The notes under the pieces are model-generated. The model did no database searches, was not told the origin of the DNA, and saw nothing but the letters and a program-made list of their open reading frames with translations. Below are positions 1-11,216 of a DNA stretch of 64,000 nt, piece by piece; within the stretch, counting starts at the first letter, position 1; each line of letters starts with the position of its first letter. The stretch spans positions 1 to 64,000 of the forward strand of contig NZ_WWJX01001363.1 in NCBI RefSeq assembly GCF_009865215.1. Reading direction: 5' to 3'. The stretch is from Streptomyces sp. SID3343. GTDB taxonomy: Bacteria > Actinomycetota > Actinomycetes > Streptomycetales > Streptomycetaceae. The position numbers were made by a program, and so were the translations under genes.

Positions 1-2111
1 AGGAGGGGGGTCAGGGTGTGGGGGGGCAGGGTGATGGAGGCCATGGTGCCTTGGCCGGCGAGGGTGGGCAGGGCGCGGGCGCGTAGGGCGACGAGTTTGG
101 CGGCGTCGGGCAGGGTGAGGGCGCCGGCGATGTGGGCGGCGGCGATTTCGCCTTGGGAGTGGCCGACGACGGCGTCGGGGTGGATGCCGTGGGCTTGCCA
201 GGTGCGGGCGAGGGCGGTCATGACGGTGAACAGTGCGGGTTGGACGACGTCGACGCGGTCCAGGGTGGGGGCGTGGGGGTGTCGGCGCAGGACGTCGGTG
301 ACCGACCAGCCGGTGTGCGGGCGCAGTGCCGCGTCGCAGTCCGCGACCGCCTGCGCGAACGCGGGTACGGTGTCCAGGAGTTCGGCGCCCATGCCCTCCC
401 ATTGGGAACCCTGACCGGGGAAGACGAACACCACACCACCACGATCACCCCCCACACTCCCGACCACCAGGTCGACGTGGGGGCGGTCCTCGGCCAGTGC
501 CGTCAGGCTCGCGCGCAGCCCCTCGGCGTCGCGCGCGACGAGTACCGCGCGGTGTCGCAGCGACGCGCGTCCTCGGGCCAGACCGTGTGCCAGCGCGGGT
601 AGCGGAAGGTCCTCGTACTCGCTCAGTTCCTTGGCCAGCGACCGCAGCGCGACGGCCGACTGGGCGGACAACAGCACCGGGATCGAGCGCTCGGGCGCGG
701 GTGCGTCGTGCGGATCGGGTGCGGGGCCGGTCGGCTCGGGGGCCTGTTCGAGGATCACGTGGGCGTTGGTGCCGCTCATGCTGAACGCGGAGACCCCTGC
801 TCGGCGCGGACGGTCCGTGCGCGGCCAAGGTGTCGCATCGGTGGCGAGGGCGACGGTGCCCGAACTCCAGTCGACGTGCGGGGTGGGCGTCCCGGTGTGC
901 AGGGTCGGCGGCAACACCGCGTGGCCGAGGGCGAGAATCGTCTTGAGTACGCCTGCCACGCCTGCGGCGGCCTGGGTGTGACCCAGGTTGGATTTGACCG
1001 AGCCCAGCAACAGCGGCTGCTCGGCGGTGTGTTCTCGGCCGTAGGTGGCCAAGAGCGCGTCGGCTTCGATCGGATCGCCGAGCTTGGTGCCGGTGCCGTG
1101 TGCCTCCACCACGTCGACGTCGCCCGCTCCCAGGCCCGCCGCGGCGAGCGCTGCCCGGATGACGCGCTGTTGCGCTGCCCCGCTGGGGGCGGTCAGGCCG
1201 TTGCTGGCCCCGTCCTGATTGACGGCGCTGCCGCGCAGGACCGCGAGAATGCGTCGGCCGTTTCGCTGCGCGTCGGACAGGCGCTCCAGTACCAGGACGC
1301 CCACGCCTTCGCCCCACGCGGTGCCGTCGGCGTCGGCGGAGAATGCCCGGCATCGGCCGTCCGCCGCGAGGCCGCGTTGTCGGCTGAAGCTGGTGAACGC
1401 CTTGGGGGTGGTCATCACGGTCACGCCGCCCGCCAGCGCCAGGCTCGCTTCCTGTGCGCGCAGCGCGCGGGCCGCGAGGTGCAGCGATACCAACGACGAC
1501 GAACACGCCGTGTCCACGGTGAGCGCCGGTCCCTCCAGCCCGAGCAGATAGGCCACTCGGCCGGACAGGACGCTGGGGGCGTTGCCGGTCGCGAGGTGGC
1601 CTTCGAGCCCGTCCGGCAAGGCGAAGTCCGCGGACGCGTAGTCCTGTCCGCTCATGCCCATGAACACGCCGGCGGAGGTGCCGCGCAGGGCGGTGGGGTC
1701 GATCCCGGCGTCCTCGACGGCGTGCCAGACGGTCTCCAGGAGCAGACGTTGCTGCGGATCCATCGCCAGCGCCTCACGGGGTGAGATGCCGAAGAACGCG
1801 GCGTCGAAACCCACCACGTCGTCGAGGAAACCCCCCTCCCGGGCATAGCTCGTCCCCGGATGGTCGGGGTCGTCATCGAAGAGCGTGTCGAGGTCCCAGC
1901 CGCGGTCGGCGGGGAAGGCGCCCATCGCGTCGCGGCCCTCGACGAGCAGCCGCCACAGGTCCGCCGGGGAGGAGACGCCGCCGGGAAAGCGGCAGCCGAT
2001 CCCGACCACGGCGATCGGCTCCGTCGCCCGTGCCGCCTCCTGCCGCAGCAGTTCGTTCTCCTTGAGCGAGCTGCGTAGGGCGGTTACGATCTGCTCGGTC
2101 GCGATCGTCAT
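1..2111 (-). CDS. Modular type I polyketide synthase, 5' part only (KS and start of AT; cut by window edge)
   Basis: This is the beginning of a PKS gene that continues beyond base 1; about 703 residues are visible. A short helical N-terminal stretch (residues 1-30, docking-type) precedes a ketosynthase (about 34-455) with Cys203 in TACSSS and the two downstream histidine motifs EAHGTGT and KSNLGHT. An acyltransferase starts near residue 560 with GQGSQW and GHSQGE (Ser652). RVDVVQ ahead of the GHSQG box is the pattern of methylmalonyl-CoA-loading ATs; the YASH/HAFH box lies outside the window. The ATG at 2111 has GGAGG five bases upstream, inside the 17-base gap after the preceding PKS gene. 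The two genes are therefore one operon and probably consecutive modules joined by docking domains. Confidence 0.95.
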   Translation of the reverse strand, partial: MTIATEQIVTALRSSLKENELLRQEAARATEPIAVVGIGCRFPGGVSSPADLWRLLVEGRDAMGAFPADRGWDLDTLFDDDPDHPGTSYAREGGFLDDVVGFDAAFFGISPREALAMDPQQRLLLETVWHAVEDAGIDPTALRGTSAGVFMGMSGQDYASADFALPDGLEGHLATGNAPSVLSGRVAYLLGLEGPALTVDTACSSSLVSLHLAARALRAQEASLALAGGVTVMTTPKAFTSFSRQRGLAADGRCRAFSADADGTAWGEGVGVLVLERLSDAQRNGRRILAVLRGSAVNQDGASNGLTAPSGAAQQRVIRAALAAAGLGAGDVDVVEAHGTGTKLGDPIEADALLATYGREHTAEQPLLLGSVKSNLGHTQAAAGVAGVLKTILALGHAVLPPTLHTGTPTPHVDWSSGTVALATDATPWPRTDRPRRAGVSAFSMSGTNAHVILEQAPEPTGPAPDPHDAPAPERSIPVLLSAQSAVALRSLAKELSEYEDLPLPALAHGLARGRASLRHRAVLVARDAEGLRASLTALAEDRPHVDLVVGSVGGDRGGVVFVFPGQGSQWEGMGAELLDTVPAFAQAVADCDAALRPHTGWSVTDVLRRHPHAPTLDRVDVVQPALFTVMTALARTWQAHGIHPDAVVGHSQGEIAAAHIAGALTLPDAAKLVALRARALPTLAGQGTMASITLPPHTLTPL

Positions 2112-2128
2112 CTTGACCTCCGTCGTGG

Positions 2129-5100
2129 TCAGTCGCCCATGGCGCGCTGCACGAGGGCCGCGACGTCCAAGGCGTCGATATCGGGCGTGTCGGGACCGTC
2201 CGCTTCGCCTGCGGCAAGCCGCAGCAGCCGGTCGTAGAGCCCGGTCGCGCGTAGCCGTTCGAGCGGGATACGAAGGAGCAGTTCCCGAAACTCCTGCTCC
2301 ACCGGGTCGATGTGTTCGTCGTCGGGGGCCAGGGCCGCCGTCAGGTGCGCCACGAGGTCGGCCGGCGTCGGGTGGTCGAACACCAGCGCGGCGGGCAGGT
2401 GCAGCCCGGTCGCGGCGGTCAGCCGGTTGCGCAGGTCCACCGAGGTCAACGAGTCGAAGCCGAGTTCGACGAAGGCCGATGTCGGGTCGAGTTCCTCGTC
2501 GGCGTAGGCGAGCACCTCTCGAACGTGGGTACGGACAAGGTCCGTCACGGCTCGGCGTCGATCGGCCTCGGACAACGTCGACAACCGCTCCCGGGTGGTC
2601 GCGCCCCCGGACTCCGCGGCCGCGGCCCGCCTGCGGGTGGGCCGCAGCAGATCACGCAACAGCGGGTGGGCGTCGGCGACATCGAGGCGGCCGGTGTCGA
2701 TCGGGGCAACGACCACGTGGGCCTGCGAAACGTCCCGGGCGACATCGTGCAGGGCGAGTGCCTGCGCGGGTGTCAGCGGCAGTACGCCACCTCGTCGGAC
2801 GCGGTGCAGATCCGCCTCGCTCAGGTCGGCCCCCATGCCCGCCTCTCCCGACCAGAGCCCCCAGGCAACCGCGGTCGCCGGCACTCCGGCCGCGCGCGCG
2901 TGGTGGGCCAGGGCGTCGAGAAACGTGTTGGCGGTGGCGTAGGCCGCCTGGCCGGCGCCGCCCAACGTCGCGGCGGCACTGGAGTAGAACGTCAGCGCGG
3001 CCAGGTCGAGTTCGCGTGCCGCGGCGACCAGGGCCAACGCGCCGGCGACCTTCGGCCGCAGGACGTCGGCGAGCCGTGCCGGGTCAAGGCTCGTGAGGGT
3101 GGCATCGCCGCGTATACCGGCGGCATGCACGATCTCGCGTATCGGATGCTCGTCGGGCACGGTGGCCAGGGCGTCGGCGAGTCGTCCCGGATCGGCCACG
3201 TCACAGGCCACCGCCGACGCGGTGGCGCCGAGCGAGGCGAGTTCGTCCGCCAACGCGATCGGGCGGGTCCGACTGAGCAACAACACGTGCCGCACGCCCC
3301 GGGTGAGGACCAGGTGCCGGGTGAGGTGTCGGGCCAGCGCGCCGTTCGCCCCGGTGACCACGACCGTGCCTTGCGGTCCGGGCCGTTCCGGGAAGGTGAG
3401 CACGTTCTTGCCGACGTGCCGTGCCTGGCTCACGTGCCGAAACGCCGCTCGGGCCCGCTGTACCGGCCACGCGGTCCGCGGCAGATGCCGCAACACGCCC
3501 GCCTCCAGCAAGGCCACGACCTCGGTCAGCATCTCCTGGATGCGCTCGGGCCCCGCTTCGATCAGGTCGAAGGCCTGATAGACCACACCCGGGTGCTCCG
3601 CCGCGACAACCGTCGCGTCCCGCACGTCGGCCTTGCCCATCTCCACGAACCGGCCCCCACGCGGCAGCAGTCGCAGCGAGGCGTCCACGAACTCGCCTGC
3701 CAGGGCGTCGAGTACGACATCCACGCCCCGGCCGTGAGTGGCCGTCGTGATCTGCTCCTCGAAGGCGAGCGTGCGCGAGGAAGCGAGGTGGTCCTCGGCG
3801 AAGCCGTTCGCGCGCAGGACGTCCCACTTGCCCTGGCTCGCGGTGCCGAACACGTCGGCGCCCCAGTGCCGCGCGAGCTGTACGGCCGCCATGCCGACCC
3901 CGCCCGCGGCCGCGTGCACGAGCAACGACTGCCCGTCGCGCAGGCCGCCGAGGTCACGCAGTCCGTAGTAGGCGGTGAGGAAGGCGATCGGCACGGCGGC
4001 GCCTTCGGCGAACGACCACGTCGCAGGCAGCGGCACCACCATCCGATGGTCGGTGGTGGCGACCGGACCGAACGCACCGCCGAAGACACCCAGGACTCGG
4101 TCACCGGGCGCCAGGCCCGTGACGTCCGCCCCGACCTCCAGCACCACCCCGGCGGCTTCGCCACCCATCACCGCGGCACCCGGATACGTACCGAGCGCGA
4201 TCAGGACGTCGCGGAAGTTCAGCCCGGCGACCCGGACCGCGACGCGCACCTCCGTCGGGCCGGTCGGAGCGGGCTCGACGAGCATGGGGTGCAGCCCGGC
4301 CAGGGTGCCGTCGTCGTCGCCGGCCAGCCGCCACGCGGCGTCGGCGTCGGGCAGCGACAGCGTGTCCGCGTCGTGCAGGGGCGTCAGGCGGGGCACGAGC
4401 GGCACACCGCCGCGTATCGCGAGTTGGGTCTCGCCCAGTGCCCGCGCGCCGTGCAGGGCCGCCGGCAGCAGGCCGGCGTCCGCGGTGGCGGCGAGGTCGA
4501 TCAAGGTGATCCGCCCGGGGTGTTCGGCCTGTGCCACACGGCCCATCCCCCACAGGGGGGCGTTGACGAGGTCCACCTCGTCCCCCGGCTCGACGGCGAC
4601 GCCGCCCGTGGTGACGACGGCCAGGTGCAGTTCCTCGAACGCGGGGTCCGTCAGCCACTCGCGCAGCGTCCGCAGGTGCCGTTCGGCAGCCGTGGTCACC
4701 GCGTCGCCCACGTCCTGCGCCCGGCTCGGGACGAGGGCGAGCAGGACGGCCGTCGGGTCCGCCGCGACGGTTCGTCCGGCCGCGAACTCGGCCGGGTCCG
4801 ACCACACACGCGCCGTGCCGCCGGATCGGGTGAGGGCCTCGGCGAGCGCCGCGTCACCGATGACGTCGTGGCCGGCGTCATCGGCCCGGGCGTCCGCGTT
4901 CGGCAACGGCTTCCACACGATTCGGTGCAGCGCCTCGGGCGTCGGCGCACCCGCGGTCACCAGGTGTTCGGGCGTGATCGGTCGCAGTCGCAACGACCGA
5001 ACGGCGGCGACCGGCGCGCCCGTGTCGTCGGCGACCACCACCGCCACGGTTTCCGGACCCGTCGCGGTGATGCGCACCCGCAGCCGTCCGGCGCCGACCG

Positions 5101-8100
5101 CGTGCAGCGTGGCGCCGGTGAAGGAGAAGGGCATCGCCGCGTCGGCGCGCTCCACGCCGGTCAGCGCCAGGGTGTGCAGCGCCGCATCCAGGAGAGCGGG
5201 ATGCACGCCGTATCGCGCGGCCTCCGCCTCGACGTCTCGGGGCACTTCGACGTGGGCGTAGGTGTGCGTGGTGCCGCGCCAGGCCGCTCGAACGCCGCGA
5301 AACACCGGTCCGTAGTCGAGGCCGCGGGCGGCCAGGTCGGCGTAGAGTCCGTCGACCGCCACCGGCACCGCGTCCCGGGGCGGCCATTCGTCCAGGGGGA
5401 CCGGCTCGTCGCGGTCCGCGTCGGTCACGGCCGTCGCGTGCAGGACCCACTCGCCGCCTTCCCGGGCCCGGGTGTGCACCGTCACCTCGCGGACGTCGTT
5501 CGCGTCCGGTGCGGACGTGCTCACCCGCAGCAGGACGTGCCCCTGTTCGGGAACGACCAGCGGAGCGTGCAGGGTCAGCTCGGCCAGGGAGTCCGCGCCG
5601 GTGGCCCAGACGAGTTCGGTCACGCCGGTGCCCGGCAGGACGGCCACACCGTGCACCCGGTGATCCGCCAGCCACGGCTGCTCGACCAGGCCCAGGCGGC
5701 CGGTCCGCACCTCGCCGCCGCCGGGCAGGTCGATCGCGGCGGTGAGCAGCGGGTGGCCGGTAGCGGCTCCTGCGCCGGCCTGGTCACCGACGCCGTTCGC
5801 CTGGTCGAGCCAGTGCCGACGCCGTTCGAACGGGTAGGTCGGCAACGGCCGGACGGGTGTCCTCGGTACCAACGGCGACCAGTCCACCGCGGCGCCGCCG
5901 ACGTGCGCGCCGGCCAGGGCGGTGAGCACCTGCTCCAGGTCGTCGACGCTTCGGCGCAGCAGCGGCAGCACGCGCGCGGAAGGCTGCGCGACGGCTGCGA
6001 TCAGCGGCACCAGGTTCGCGTCCGGGCCGATCTCCAGGTAGGTGGTGACGCCGGACTCGGCCATGGTGGCGACGCCGGCGCCGAATCGGACCGGTTCGCG
6101 CACGTGCCGCACCCAGTACTCGGGTGTGCCGATCTGCTCGGCGGTGACCGCTTCCCCGGTCAGGTTGGACACCAGCGACACGATCGGGGCCGAGTAGGTG
6201 AGGGTGCTCGCGACGGCGTGGAAGTCGTCCAGCATCGGGTCCATCAGCGGCGAGTGGAAGGCATGGCTGACCCGTAGCCGTCGGATCTTGTGGCCGTCGC
6301 CGGCCAGTGCTTGCGCCAGTTCCGACACGGCACCTTCCGCGCCCGATATCACCACCGACTCCGGCCCGTTCACCGCGGCGATCGCCACGTCCGCGAACGA
6401 CGCCGACATCCGTGCGCGCACCACGGCTTCGGGCGCTCGCACGGACACCATCGCCCCGCCCGGCGGCAGCGCCGCCATCAATCGGGCGCGCGCGGCCACC
6501 AGCGCGGACGCGTCCTCGAGCGAGAGCACGCCGGCCACGTGCGCGGCGGCGAGTTCACCGATGGAGTGGCCTGCGACGAAGTCCGGCCGCAGGCCGAACG
6601 ACGCGCACAACCGGGCCAGGGCGACCTGCGTCGCGAACAGCGCCGGTTGGGTGTGGCCGGTGTGGTCGAGCAGGTACGCCTCCCCGAACAGCACGTCTTC
6701 GATCGGTGTTTCGGTGAACTCGTTCACCTGCGCGCACACTTCGTCGAGGGCGGCGGCGAACACCGGTGACTTCGCGTACAGGGACCGAGTCATGCCCTCG
6801 TACTGGCTGCCCTGCCCACTGAAGACGAACGCGAGCGCGCCCGAGGTCACCTCGCCCACGACGACGTGGGGCGCGGGGGTGGCCTCTTCCACGGCGCTCA
6901 GTCCGGCGACCAGATCCGTGGTGGATGTGCCCGACACCACCGCGCGGTGGGCGAAGCCGGGGTTTCGGGCCGACAGCGAGTGTGCGATCTCGGCGGGAGG
7001 GTGGTCCGCCTCGGACACGTACAGGCGAAGCCTGCGGGCCTGTTCGCGCAGCGCGGTCGGGGTCTTCGCCGCCAGGATCCAGGGAACCGGCCCGGACGGT
7101 GTGCTCGCGGTGTGCTCCTCGGGCGGGGTCGGCGGTTGTTCGACGATGAGATGCGCGTTGGTGCCGCTGATCCCGAAGGAGGAGACCCCCGCGCGGCGGG
7201 GCCGGTCGACGTCGGGCCAGGGGCGCGGGCGGGTGACCAGGTCGATGCCGCCGGTGGTCCAGTCGACGTGCGGGGTGGGCGCGTCCACGTGCAGGGTCGC
7301 GGGTATCGAGCCGTGCCGGATCGCCAGGATCATCTTGATCACGCCGGCGACGCCCGCGGCGGCCTGGGTGTGCCCGATGTTGGATTTCACCGCGCCGAGC
7401 AACAGCGGGAGTTCGCGTTCTCGGCCGTAGGTCGCCAACAGCGCCTGTGCCTCGATGGGATCGCCCAGGCGCGTCCCGGTGCCGTGCGCCTCCACGACGT
7501 CCACGTCCGCGGTCGACAGGCCCGCCGCGGCCAGCGCGGAGCGGATCACCCGTTGCTGGGCGGGCCCGCTGGGAGCGCTGAGCCTGCCGCTGGCACCGTC
7601 CTGGTTCACCGCGCTCGACCGGATGACCCCCAGCACGGGGCGCCCGGCGCGCTGCGCGTCCGCCAGCCGTTCCAACAGCAGCACGCCCGCCCCTTCGCCC
7701 CACCCGGTGCCGTCCGCGGCGGCGGCGAACGGCTTGCACCGCCCGTCGGGGGCCAGCCCTCGTTGCCGGCTGAACTCGACGAACAGACCCGGTGTCGAAA
7801 GGACGGTCACACCGCCCGCCAGCGCCGAACGGCATTCACCGCGCCGAAGCGATTCCGCGGCCAGGTGGATTGCCACCAGCGAGGACGAACACGCGGTGTC
7901 GATGGTCAGTGCCGGGCCCTCCAGGCCGAACGTGTACGCGATCCGGCCCGAGAGCACACTGCCTGCGGTGCCGGTGCCGACCAACCCTTCGACGTCCTGC
8001 GTCGCGTGCGCGGCCAAGCCGGCGTAGTCCTGCCCGCTGATACCCAGGAACACCCCGGTCGCGCTGCCGCGCATCGCCGCGGGGTCCAGTCCGGCGCGTT

Positions 8101-8506
8101 CGAGGCATTCCCAGGCCGTCTCCAGGGCGAGCCGCTGCTGCGGGTCCATCGCTGCGGCCTCGCGTGGCGAGATGTTGAAGAACGCGGCGTCGAATCCGGT
8201 GACGTCGTCGAGGAACGCGCCTTCGCGCACGTAGCTCGTTCCACGCCGGTCCGGATCGCTGTCGTGGATGCGATCGAGGGGCCAGCCCCGGTCCTCGGGG
8301 AACGCGCCGTATCCGTGCCTGCCCTCGGCGAGCAGCCGCCAGAACCCCTCCGGGGTGTCCACTCCCCCGGGCAGGCGGCAGGCCATGGCCGTCACGGCGA
8401 TCGGCTGCGTAAGCTCGCCCTTGAGGTGCTGCAATTGCTCACGAGTTCGGTGCAGCTCGACCCTCAATTTCTTGAGGTATTCGACGATTTTCTGATCCTC
8501 GCTCAT
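2129..8506 (-). CDS. Type I polyketide synthase, one fully reducing extension module (KS-AT-DH-ER-KR-ACP)
   Basis: The 2125-residue protein carries one complete extension module. Residues 1-33 are a charged coiled-coil N-terminal docking segment. KS (about 34-460) has Cys206 in TACSSS. AT (about 555-850) has GHSIGE (Ser648) and HAFH (near 748), and TGHTQ in the first specificity box, all malonyl-CoA signatures. DH (about 915-1190) keeps HxxxGxxxxP near 946 and its second Asp near 1107. ER (about 1410-1700) has the NADPH loop [14 protein letters not shown] (about 1712-1940) has its Lys, Ser and YATAN (near 1855). ACP has Ser2019 in GFDSL. Residues about 2065-2125 form a C-terminal docking segment, and there is no thioesterase. 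The module should add a fully saturated two-carbon unit. Having both docking ends, it is neither loading nor terminal module, although it is the first gene of this operon. Confidence 0.97.
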   Translation of the reverse strand: MSEDQKIVEYLKKLRVELHRTREQLQHLKGELTQPIAVTAMACRLPGGVDTPEGFWRLLAEGRHGYGAFPEDRGWPLDRIHDSDPDRRGTSYVREGAFLDDVTGFDAAFFNISPREAAAMDPQQRLALETAWECLERAGLDPAAMRGSATGVFLGISGQDYAGLAAHATQDVEGLVGTGTAGSVLSGRIAYTFGLEGPALTIDTACSSSLVAIHLAAESLRRGECRSALAGGVTVLSTPGLFVEFSRQRGLAPDGRCKPFAAAADGTGWGEGAGVLLLERLADAQRAGRPVLGVIRSSAVNQDGASGRLSAPSGPAQQRVIRSALAAAGLSTADVDVVEAHGTGTRLGDPIEAQALLATYGRERELPLLLGAVKSNIGHTQAAAGVAGVIKMILAIRHGSIPATLHVDAPTPHVDWTTGGIDLVTRPRPWPDVDRPRRAGVSSFGISGTNAHLIVEQPPTPPEEHTASTPSGPVPWILAAKTPTALREQARRLRLYVSEADHPPAEIAHSLSARNPGFAHRAVVSGTSTTDLVAGLSAVEEATPAPHVVVGEVTSGALAFVFSGQGSQYEGMTRSLYAKSPVFAAALDEVCAQVNEFTETPIEDVLFGEAYLLDHTGHTQPALFATQVALARLCASFGLRPDFVAGHSIGELAAAHVAGVLSLEDASALVAARARLMAALPPGGAMVSVRAPEAVVRARMSASFADVAIAAVNGPESVVISGAEGAVSELAQALAGDGHKIRRLRVSHAFHSPLMDPMLDDFHAVASTLTYSAPIVSLVSNLTGEAVTAEQIGTPEYWVRHVREPVRFGAGVATMAESGVTTYLEIGPDANLVPLIAAVAQPSARVLPLLRRSVDDLEQVLTALAGAHVGGAAVDWSPLVPRTPVRPLPTYPFERRRHWLDQANGVGDQAGAGAATGHPLLTAAIDLPGGGEVRTGRLGLVEQPWLADHRVHGVAVLPGTGVTELVWATGADSLAELTLHAPLVVPEQGHVLLRVSTSAPDANDVREVTVHTRAREGGEWVLHATAVTDADRDEPVPLDEWPPRDAVPVAVDGLYADLAARGLDYGPVFRGVRAAWRGTTHTYAHVEVPRDVEAEAARYGVHPALLDAALHTLALTGVERADAAMPFSFTGATLHAVGAGRLRVRITATGPETVAVVVADDTGAPVAAVRSLRLRPITPEHLVTAGAPTPEALHRIVWKPLPNADARADDAGHDVIGDAALAEALTRSGGTARVWSDPAEFAAGRTVAADPTAVLLALVPSRAQDVGDAVTTAAERHLRTLREWLTDPAFEELHLAVVTTGGVAVEPGDEVDLVNAPLWGMGRVAQAEHPGRITLIDLAATADAGLLPAALHGARALGETQLAIRGGVPLVPRLTPLHDADTLSLPDADAAWRLAGDDDGTLAGLHPMLVEPAPTGPTEVRVAVRVAGLNFRDVLIALGTYPGAAVMGGEAAGVVLEVGADVTGLAPGDRVLGVFGGAFGPVATTDHRMVVPLPATWSFAEGAAVPIAFLTAYYGLRDLGGLRDGQSLLVHAAAGGVGMAAVQLARHWGADVFGTASQGKWDVLRANGFAEDHLASSRTLAFEEQITTATHGRGVDVVLDALAGEFVDASLRLLPRGGRFVEMGKADVRDATVVAAEHPGVVYQAFDLIEAGPERIQEMLTEVVALLEAGVLRHLPRTAWPVQRARAAFRHVSQARHVGKNVLTFPERPGPQGTVVVTGANGALARHLTRHLVLTRGVRHVLLLSRTRPIALADELASLGATASAVACDVADPGRLADALATVPDEHPIREIVHAAGIRGDATLTSLDPARLADVLRPKVAGALALVAAARELDLAALTFYSSAAATLGGAGQAAYATANTFLDALAHHARAAGVPATAVAWGLWSGEAGMGADLSEADLHRVRRGGVLPLTPAQALALHDVARDVSQAHVVVAPIDTGRLDVADAHPLLRDLLRPTRRRAAAAESGGATTRERLSTLSEADRRRAVTDLVRTHVREVLAYADEELDPTSAFVELGFDSLTSVDLRNRLTAATGLHLPAALVFDHPTPADLVAHLTAALAPDDEHIDPVEQEFRELLLRIPLERLRATGLYDRLLRLAAGEADGPDTPDIDALDVAALVQRAMGD

Positions 8507-8601
8507 GATCCACCCCGTTATCGAACGTTCCGGGCCCGCTCGAACGTACGTGGCGAGGATCGCTCGTGCATACCCCTACAGGACGCCCCTAATATCGCTC
8601 G

Positions 8602-8625
8602 CCGGCCCCTATTCGAATGGGCCGG
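8602..8625. promoter_or_regulatory. Inverted repeat in the PKS/monooxygenase divergent promoter region (candidate operator)
   Basis: The 239 bases between the divergent PKS operon and the FAD monooxygenase hold a dyad with perfect 7-base arms, CCGGCCC (8602-8608) and GGGCCGG (8619-8625). Its centre contains the 8-base palindrome ATTCGAAT (8611-8618). Three CCCCTA motifs lie alongside at 8573, 8586 and 8606. The position between two divergent starts suggests an operator, but the binding protein is unknown. The LAL regulator at 13.3 kb and the TetR protein at 10.5 kb are the nearest candidates. Confidence 0.45.
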
Positions 8626-8639
8626 AATATATATCCACT

Positions 8640-8657
8640 ACCCTTTCGGAAAAGGGT
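8640..8657. promoter_or_regulatory. Short perfect hairpin upstream of the FAD monooxygenase
   Basis: ACCCTTT and AAAGGGT form 7-base perfect arms around a CGGA loop, 89 bases ahead of the monooxygenase start. It could be an operator half of the divergent promoter or a leader hairpin. No T-tract follows, so a terminator is less likely. Confidence 0.35.
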
Positions 8658-8745
8658 GCCTCTCGCCGTGTCGTGGGGTAGCGTGACGGAGCGACCCTAA
8701 AACGAATCGACGCGCCGATCTCGGCCGGTCCGGAGGATCGTCCAC

Positions 8746-9987
8746 ATGAATGCATTACACGACACCGGTATACCGGTGCGGACGAAACGTGCCCTGGTGG
8801 TGGGCGCGGGAATTTCCGGAATGGCGACCGCGCTGCGGCTGCAGCAGATCGGCTGGGAGCCGCTCCTGGTCGAGCGGGCCCCCGGTCGCCGGACCGGCGG
8901 CTACTTCACCGTTTTCATGGGTGACGGCTTCGAACCCGCGAAACGCCTCGGCATCTTCGGCAGCATCCGCGACCGGGCCAACCCCAACGCCCGGTTCCTG
9001 GAGATGGATCGACGGGGCAAGTTCGTACCCGGAATCAACCCGTCCGCGATGATGCCCGTCTCGACGTCGTACAGCGTGCTGCGCGGCGACCTGGAGAAGG
9101 TGCTGTTCGAGGCTCTCGACGGCTTGGTGGAGATTCGGTTCGGTACCGAACCGACAGCGATCCGACAGGGCCGCGACCACGCCGAGGTGACGCTTTCCGA
9201 CGGCACCACCGAGCGCTTCGATCTGGTGGTGGGCGCCGACGGCCTGCACTCGGCGGTGCGGGAACAGGTATTCGGTCCGGAGGACCTCTACCGCCGCGAC
9301 TTCAATCAGGTGATCGCCGCCTGCCTGCTCGACCGCCCGCTCAGCGGGGTGCGCAAGGGCGACAATCTGCTGGTGGTCGACGTGGGTCGATCGGTGGCCG
9401 TCAACGCCTTCCACGACCACGATCCGGTCGCGATGTTCCTGTACTGCCATCCGTGGCCGGCCGCGGAGGCACGCAAACAACCCACGGTCGCGCTACGCGA
9501 GGTCTACGGCGACTTCGAGGGATCGGTGGTGCCGGAACTGCTCGACGCCGTCGACCGGGCCGAGTCGACGCTCTTCGATCAGATCTGCCAGATCCATCTG
9601 AGCAGTTGGAGTCGTGGCAGGGTCGTCCTGCTCGGCGATTCCGCGTGGGCGCTGACGCTCTACTCCGGCTTCGGCTCGTCGCTGGGCATTGCCGGCGCCG
9701 ATCTCCTCGGCACCCTGCTGACCGAGCACGGCGACGACATTCCGGCTGCGCTCGGCACGTGGGAGCACCGACTGCGACCGGTGGTCACACGACATCAAAA
9801 GAGCGCCCATTTCGCCAAGAACTTCCTGCTTCCCCCCAACCGACCGGTGAGCGTGCTGCGCCGCATGATGGTGCGCACCGCGGCGAACCCGACAACCGGA
9901 AAACTCTTTCAAGCCTTGTTGCCCGCGTCGAAAGCGACCCAGGCGGCCGGGGAAACCGAGCAGAACATCGGAGGATCGCGTCCATGA
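8746..9987 (+). CDS. FAD-dependent monooxygenase (PHBH/UbiH type)
   Basis: The 413-residue flavoprotein hydroxylase keeps the three class A motifs. The N-terminal FAD-binding GAGISGMATA lies near residue 25, the DG motif GADGLHSAVR near 165, and the GD motif LLGDSAWA near 300. Such enzymes use NAD(P)H and O2 to hydroxylate or epoxidise small aromatic or polyketide substrates. GGAGG at 8732-8736 supports the ATG at 8746. The gene is divergent from the PKS operon and its stop overlaps the start of the next gene (ATGA), so the two are translationally coupled. A post-PKS tailoring role is likely from context; the substrate is unknown. Confidence 0.88.
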   Translation: MNALHDTGIPVRTKRALVVGAGISGMATALRLQQIGWEPLLVERAPGRRTGGYFTVFMGDGFEPAKRLGIFGSIRDRANPNARFLEMDRRGKFVPGINPSAMMPVSTSYSVLRGDLEKVLFEALDGLVEIRFGTEPTAIRQGRDHAEVTLSDGTTERFDLVVGADGLHSAVREQVFGPEDLYRRDFNQVIAACLLDRPLSGVRKGDNLLVVDVGRSVAVNAFHDHDPVAMFLYCHPWPAAEARKQPTVALREVYGDFEGSVVPELLDAVDRAESTLFDQICQIHLSSWSRGRVVLLGDSAWALTLYSGFGSSLGIAGADLLGTLLTEHGDDIPAALGTWEHRLRPVVTRHQKSAHFAKNFLLPPNRPVSVLRRMMVRTAANPTTGKLFQALLPASKATQAAGETEQNIGGSRP

Positions 9988-10508
9988 AGCGCATATCGAC
10001 CACGTTGACGTTGTCGCTCGCCGCCGCGCTGACGGGAATGATCGTCGCCCCCTCGTCGGCGTCCGCCTCGGCCACGTCGACCGGCGGGGCGACCAACATC
10101 GTCTTCTCGTGTACCGAGGCCGGCTCCCCGCAGGTCCCGTTGACCTACGCCGTCTCGATCAAGGCGCCGAGGAAGGCCCGGTTGGGTACCTCGATCCCGT
10201 TGACCGTCACCGCCACCAAGCCCGCACCCGCCGACATCCCCGCCCTCGGGATAGACGGCGACATGCAGATCGTTCTGGGCGGCGCGGCGTCGGGCGAGGT
10301 CACCGCGACCGGCCTGGTCAACGCCACGAACGTACCGATCGGCCAACCGCTGGTCCTGGGGCCGGGCTCCGCCTCGGTGCCCGCGACCACCCCCGGCTTC
10401 CACACCTTCACGCCCGGTGCGTTCGTCATGCAGCTGTGGGTCGGCGCGACCTTGGAGTGCACCCCGCCCGCGAGCGCTCCGGCGCTGGCCGGGACGTACG
10501 TGTACTGA
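9984..10508 (+). CDS. Small secreted protein of unknown function
   Basis: The 174-residue product starts with a clear Sec signal peptide: KR near the N-terminus, a hydrophobic stretch at about 8-22, and an Ala/Ser-rich cleavage zone near 27-32. The mature part is rich in Thr, Val, Gly and Pro, lacks obvious catalytic motifs and reads like a beta-sandwich domain. It has one Cys near the mature N-terminus (FSCTEAG) and one near the end (LECTPP), which could form a disulfide. GGAGG lies about ten bases upstream of the ATG, and the start overlaps the monooxygenase stop by four bases. I do not recognise the family with confidence; it resembles secreted actinobacterial domains of unknown function. 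Why a secreted protein is coupled to a cytoplasmic oxygenase is unexplained. Confidence 0.8.
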   Translation: MKRISTTLTLSLAAALTGMIVAPSSASASATSTGGATNIVFSCTEAGSPQVPLTYAVSIKAPRKARLGTSIPLTVTATKPAPADIPALGIDGDMQIVLGGAASGEVTATGLVNATNVPIGQPLVLGPGSASVPATTPGFHTFTPGAFVMQLWVGATLECTPPASAPALAGTYVY

Positions 10509-10544
10509 GGCGGTTCGACGCGGGCCGTGGGCGCGAGTCACCGC

Positions 10545-11189
10545 TCACGGCCCCGCGTCGTCGTCCCCACCGAGCAGGACGTGCCTGACCTGCTCGAAGT
10601 ACGGCGCCACGTCGGCCACCGTGGCAGCCGACAGGGTTTCGCTGCGGATCACCGACCGGACCACGCTGATCCCCAGCAGCCACGCGCTGAGCAGTTCCGC
10701 GCGCAGATCGGCGTCCTGCCCGCGGACCAGTTTGCGGATGTTGGCGATGTACGTCTCGCACACCTGATCGCGCAGCTGGTCACGGACCGTGGCATCTCCT
10801 GCCGCCCGCAGCATGGCGATGAACGGATGTTCGCCCACCAGTTCCGAGCTTTCCTCGGCGAGGATCGTCTCCAGCAGGCGCAGCGGCAACAGTTCCGGTG
10901 GACCGGCGAGCACCGCCTCCGCCTTCCGGGCGTCCTCCGCCGACACCTCGTCGAACAGCTTGCGCTTCGAGCCGAAGTACCGAAAAACCAGCCCCGCGTC
11001 CACGCCGACGTCCCCGGCGATGGTGCGGACGTTGGTCCCGGTGTAGCCCTCGCGGGCGAACCGGACCCGAGCCGCAGCCAACAGAGCGGCCCGGGTGGCC
11101 TCCCGGTCGCGTTTGCGCTGCGGCTGCCGACCATCGCCTGTCGCGGCCAACCCGAACTCCCCGTCTCCTGAGTCATCGTCGGTTGACAT
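10545..11189 (-). CDS. TetR-family transcriptional regulator
   Basis: The 214-residue protein has a polar N-terminal extension (about 1-28) and then the TetR helix-turn-helix, with AALLAAARVRFAREGY followed by the recognition helix region AGLVFRYFGSKRKLFDE (about 35-80). The C-terminal half is an all-helical ligand and dimer domain. It is divergent from the SDR gene, and the shared intergenic region holds a perfect palindrome at the predicted SDR transcription start. This is the usual layout of a TetR repressor controlling its divergent neighbour. The ligand is unknown. Confidence 0.93.
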   Translation of the reverse strand: MSTDDDSGDGEFGLAATGDGRQPQRKRDREATRAALLAAARVRFAREGYTGTNVRTIAGDVGVDAGLVFRYFGSKRKLFDEVSAEDARKAEAVLAGPPELLPLRLLETILAEESSELVGEHPFIAMLRAAGDATVRDQLRDQVCETYIANIRKLVRGQDADLRAELLSAWLLGISVVRSVIRSETLSAATVADVAPYFEQVRHVLLGGDDDAGP

Positions 11190-11211
11190 GATACGAGCCC
11201 CTCGATAGCTT
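11183..11211 (+). promoter_or_regulatory. Consensus promoter for the SDR/SnoaL operon
   Basis: TTGACA at 11183-11188 and TAGCTT at 11206-11211 are separated by exactly 17 bases, a good vegetative-type promoter reading towards the SDR gene. The -35 overlaps the start codon of the divergent TetR gene. The predicted transcription start falls at about 11217, the left edge of the palindrome. Confidence 0.7.
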
Positions 11212-11216
11212 CACCG

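Noticed and set aside
2312-6277. A 1321-codon open frame on the plus strand across the PKS gene
   Set aside because: It is antisense to a fully recognisable PKS module; its composition is low-complexity and it shows no family motif.
6866-8686. A 606-codon open frame on the plus strand over the KS region
   Set aside because: It is antisense to the KS/AT coding sequence and runs through the promoter region. No ribosome site or domain is visible.
10109-10588. Alternative plus-strand frame over the small secreted protein
   Set aside because: The signal-peptide frame at 9984 has the ribosome site and coupling to the monooxygenase; this frame is Arg-rich noise.
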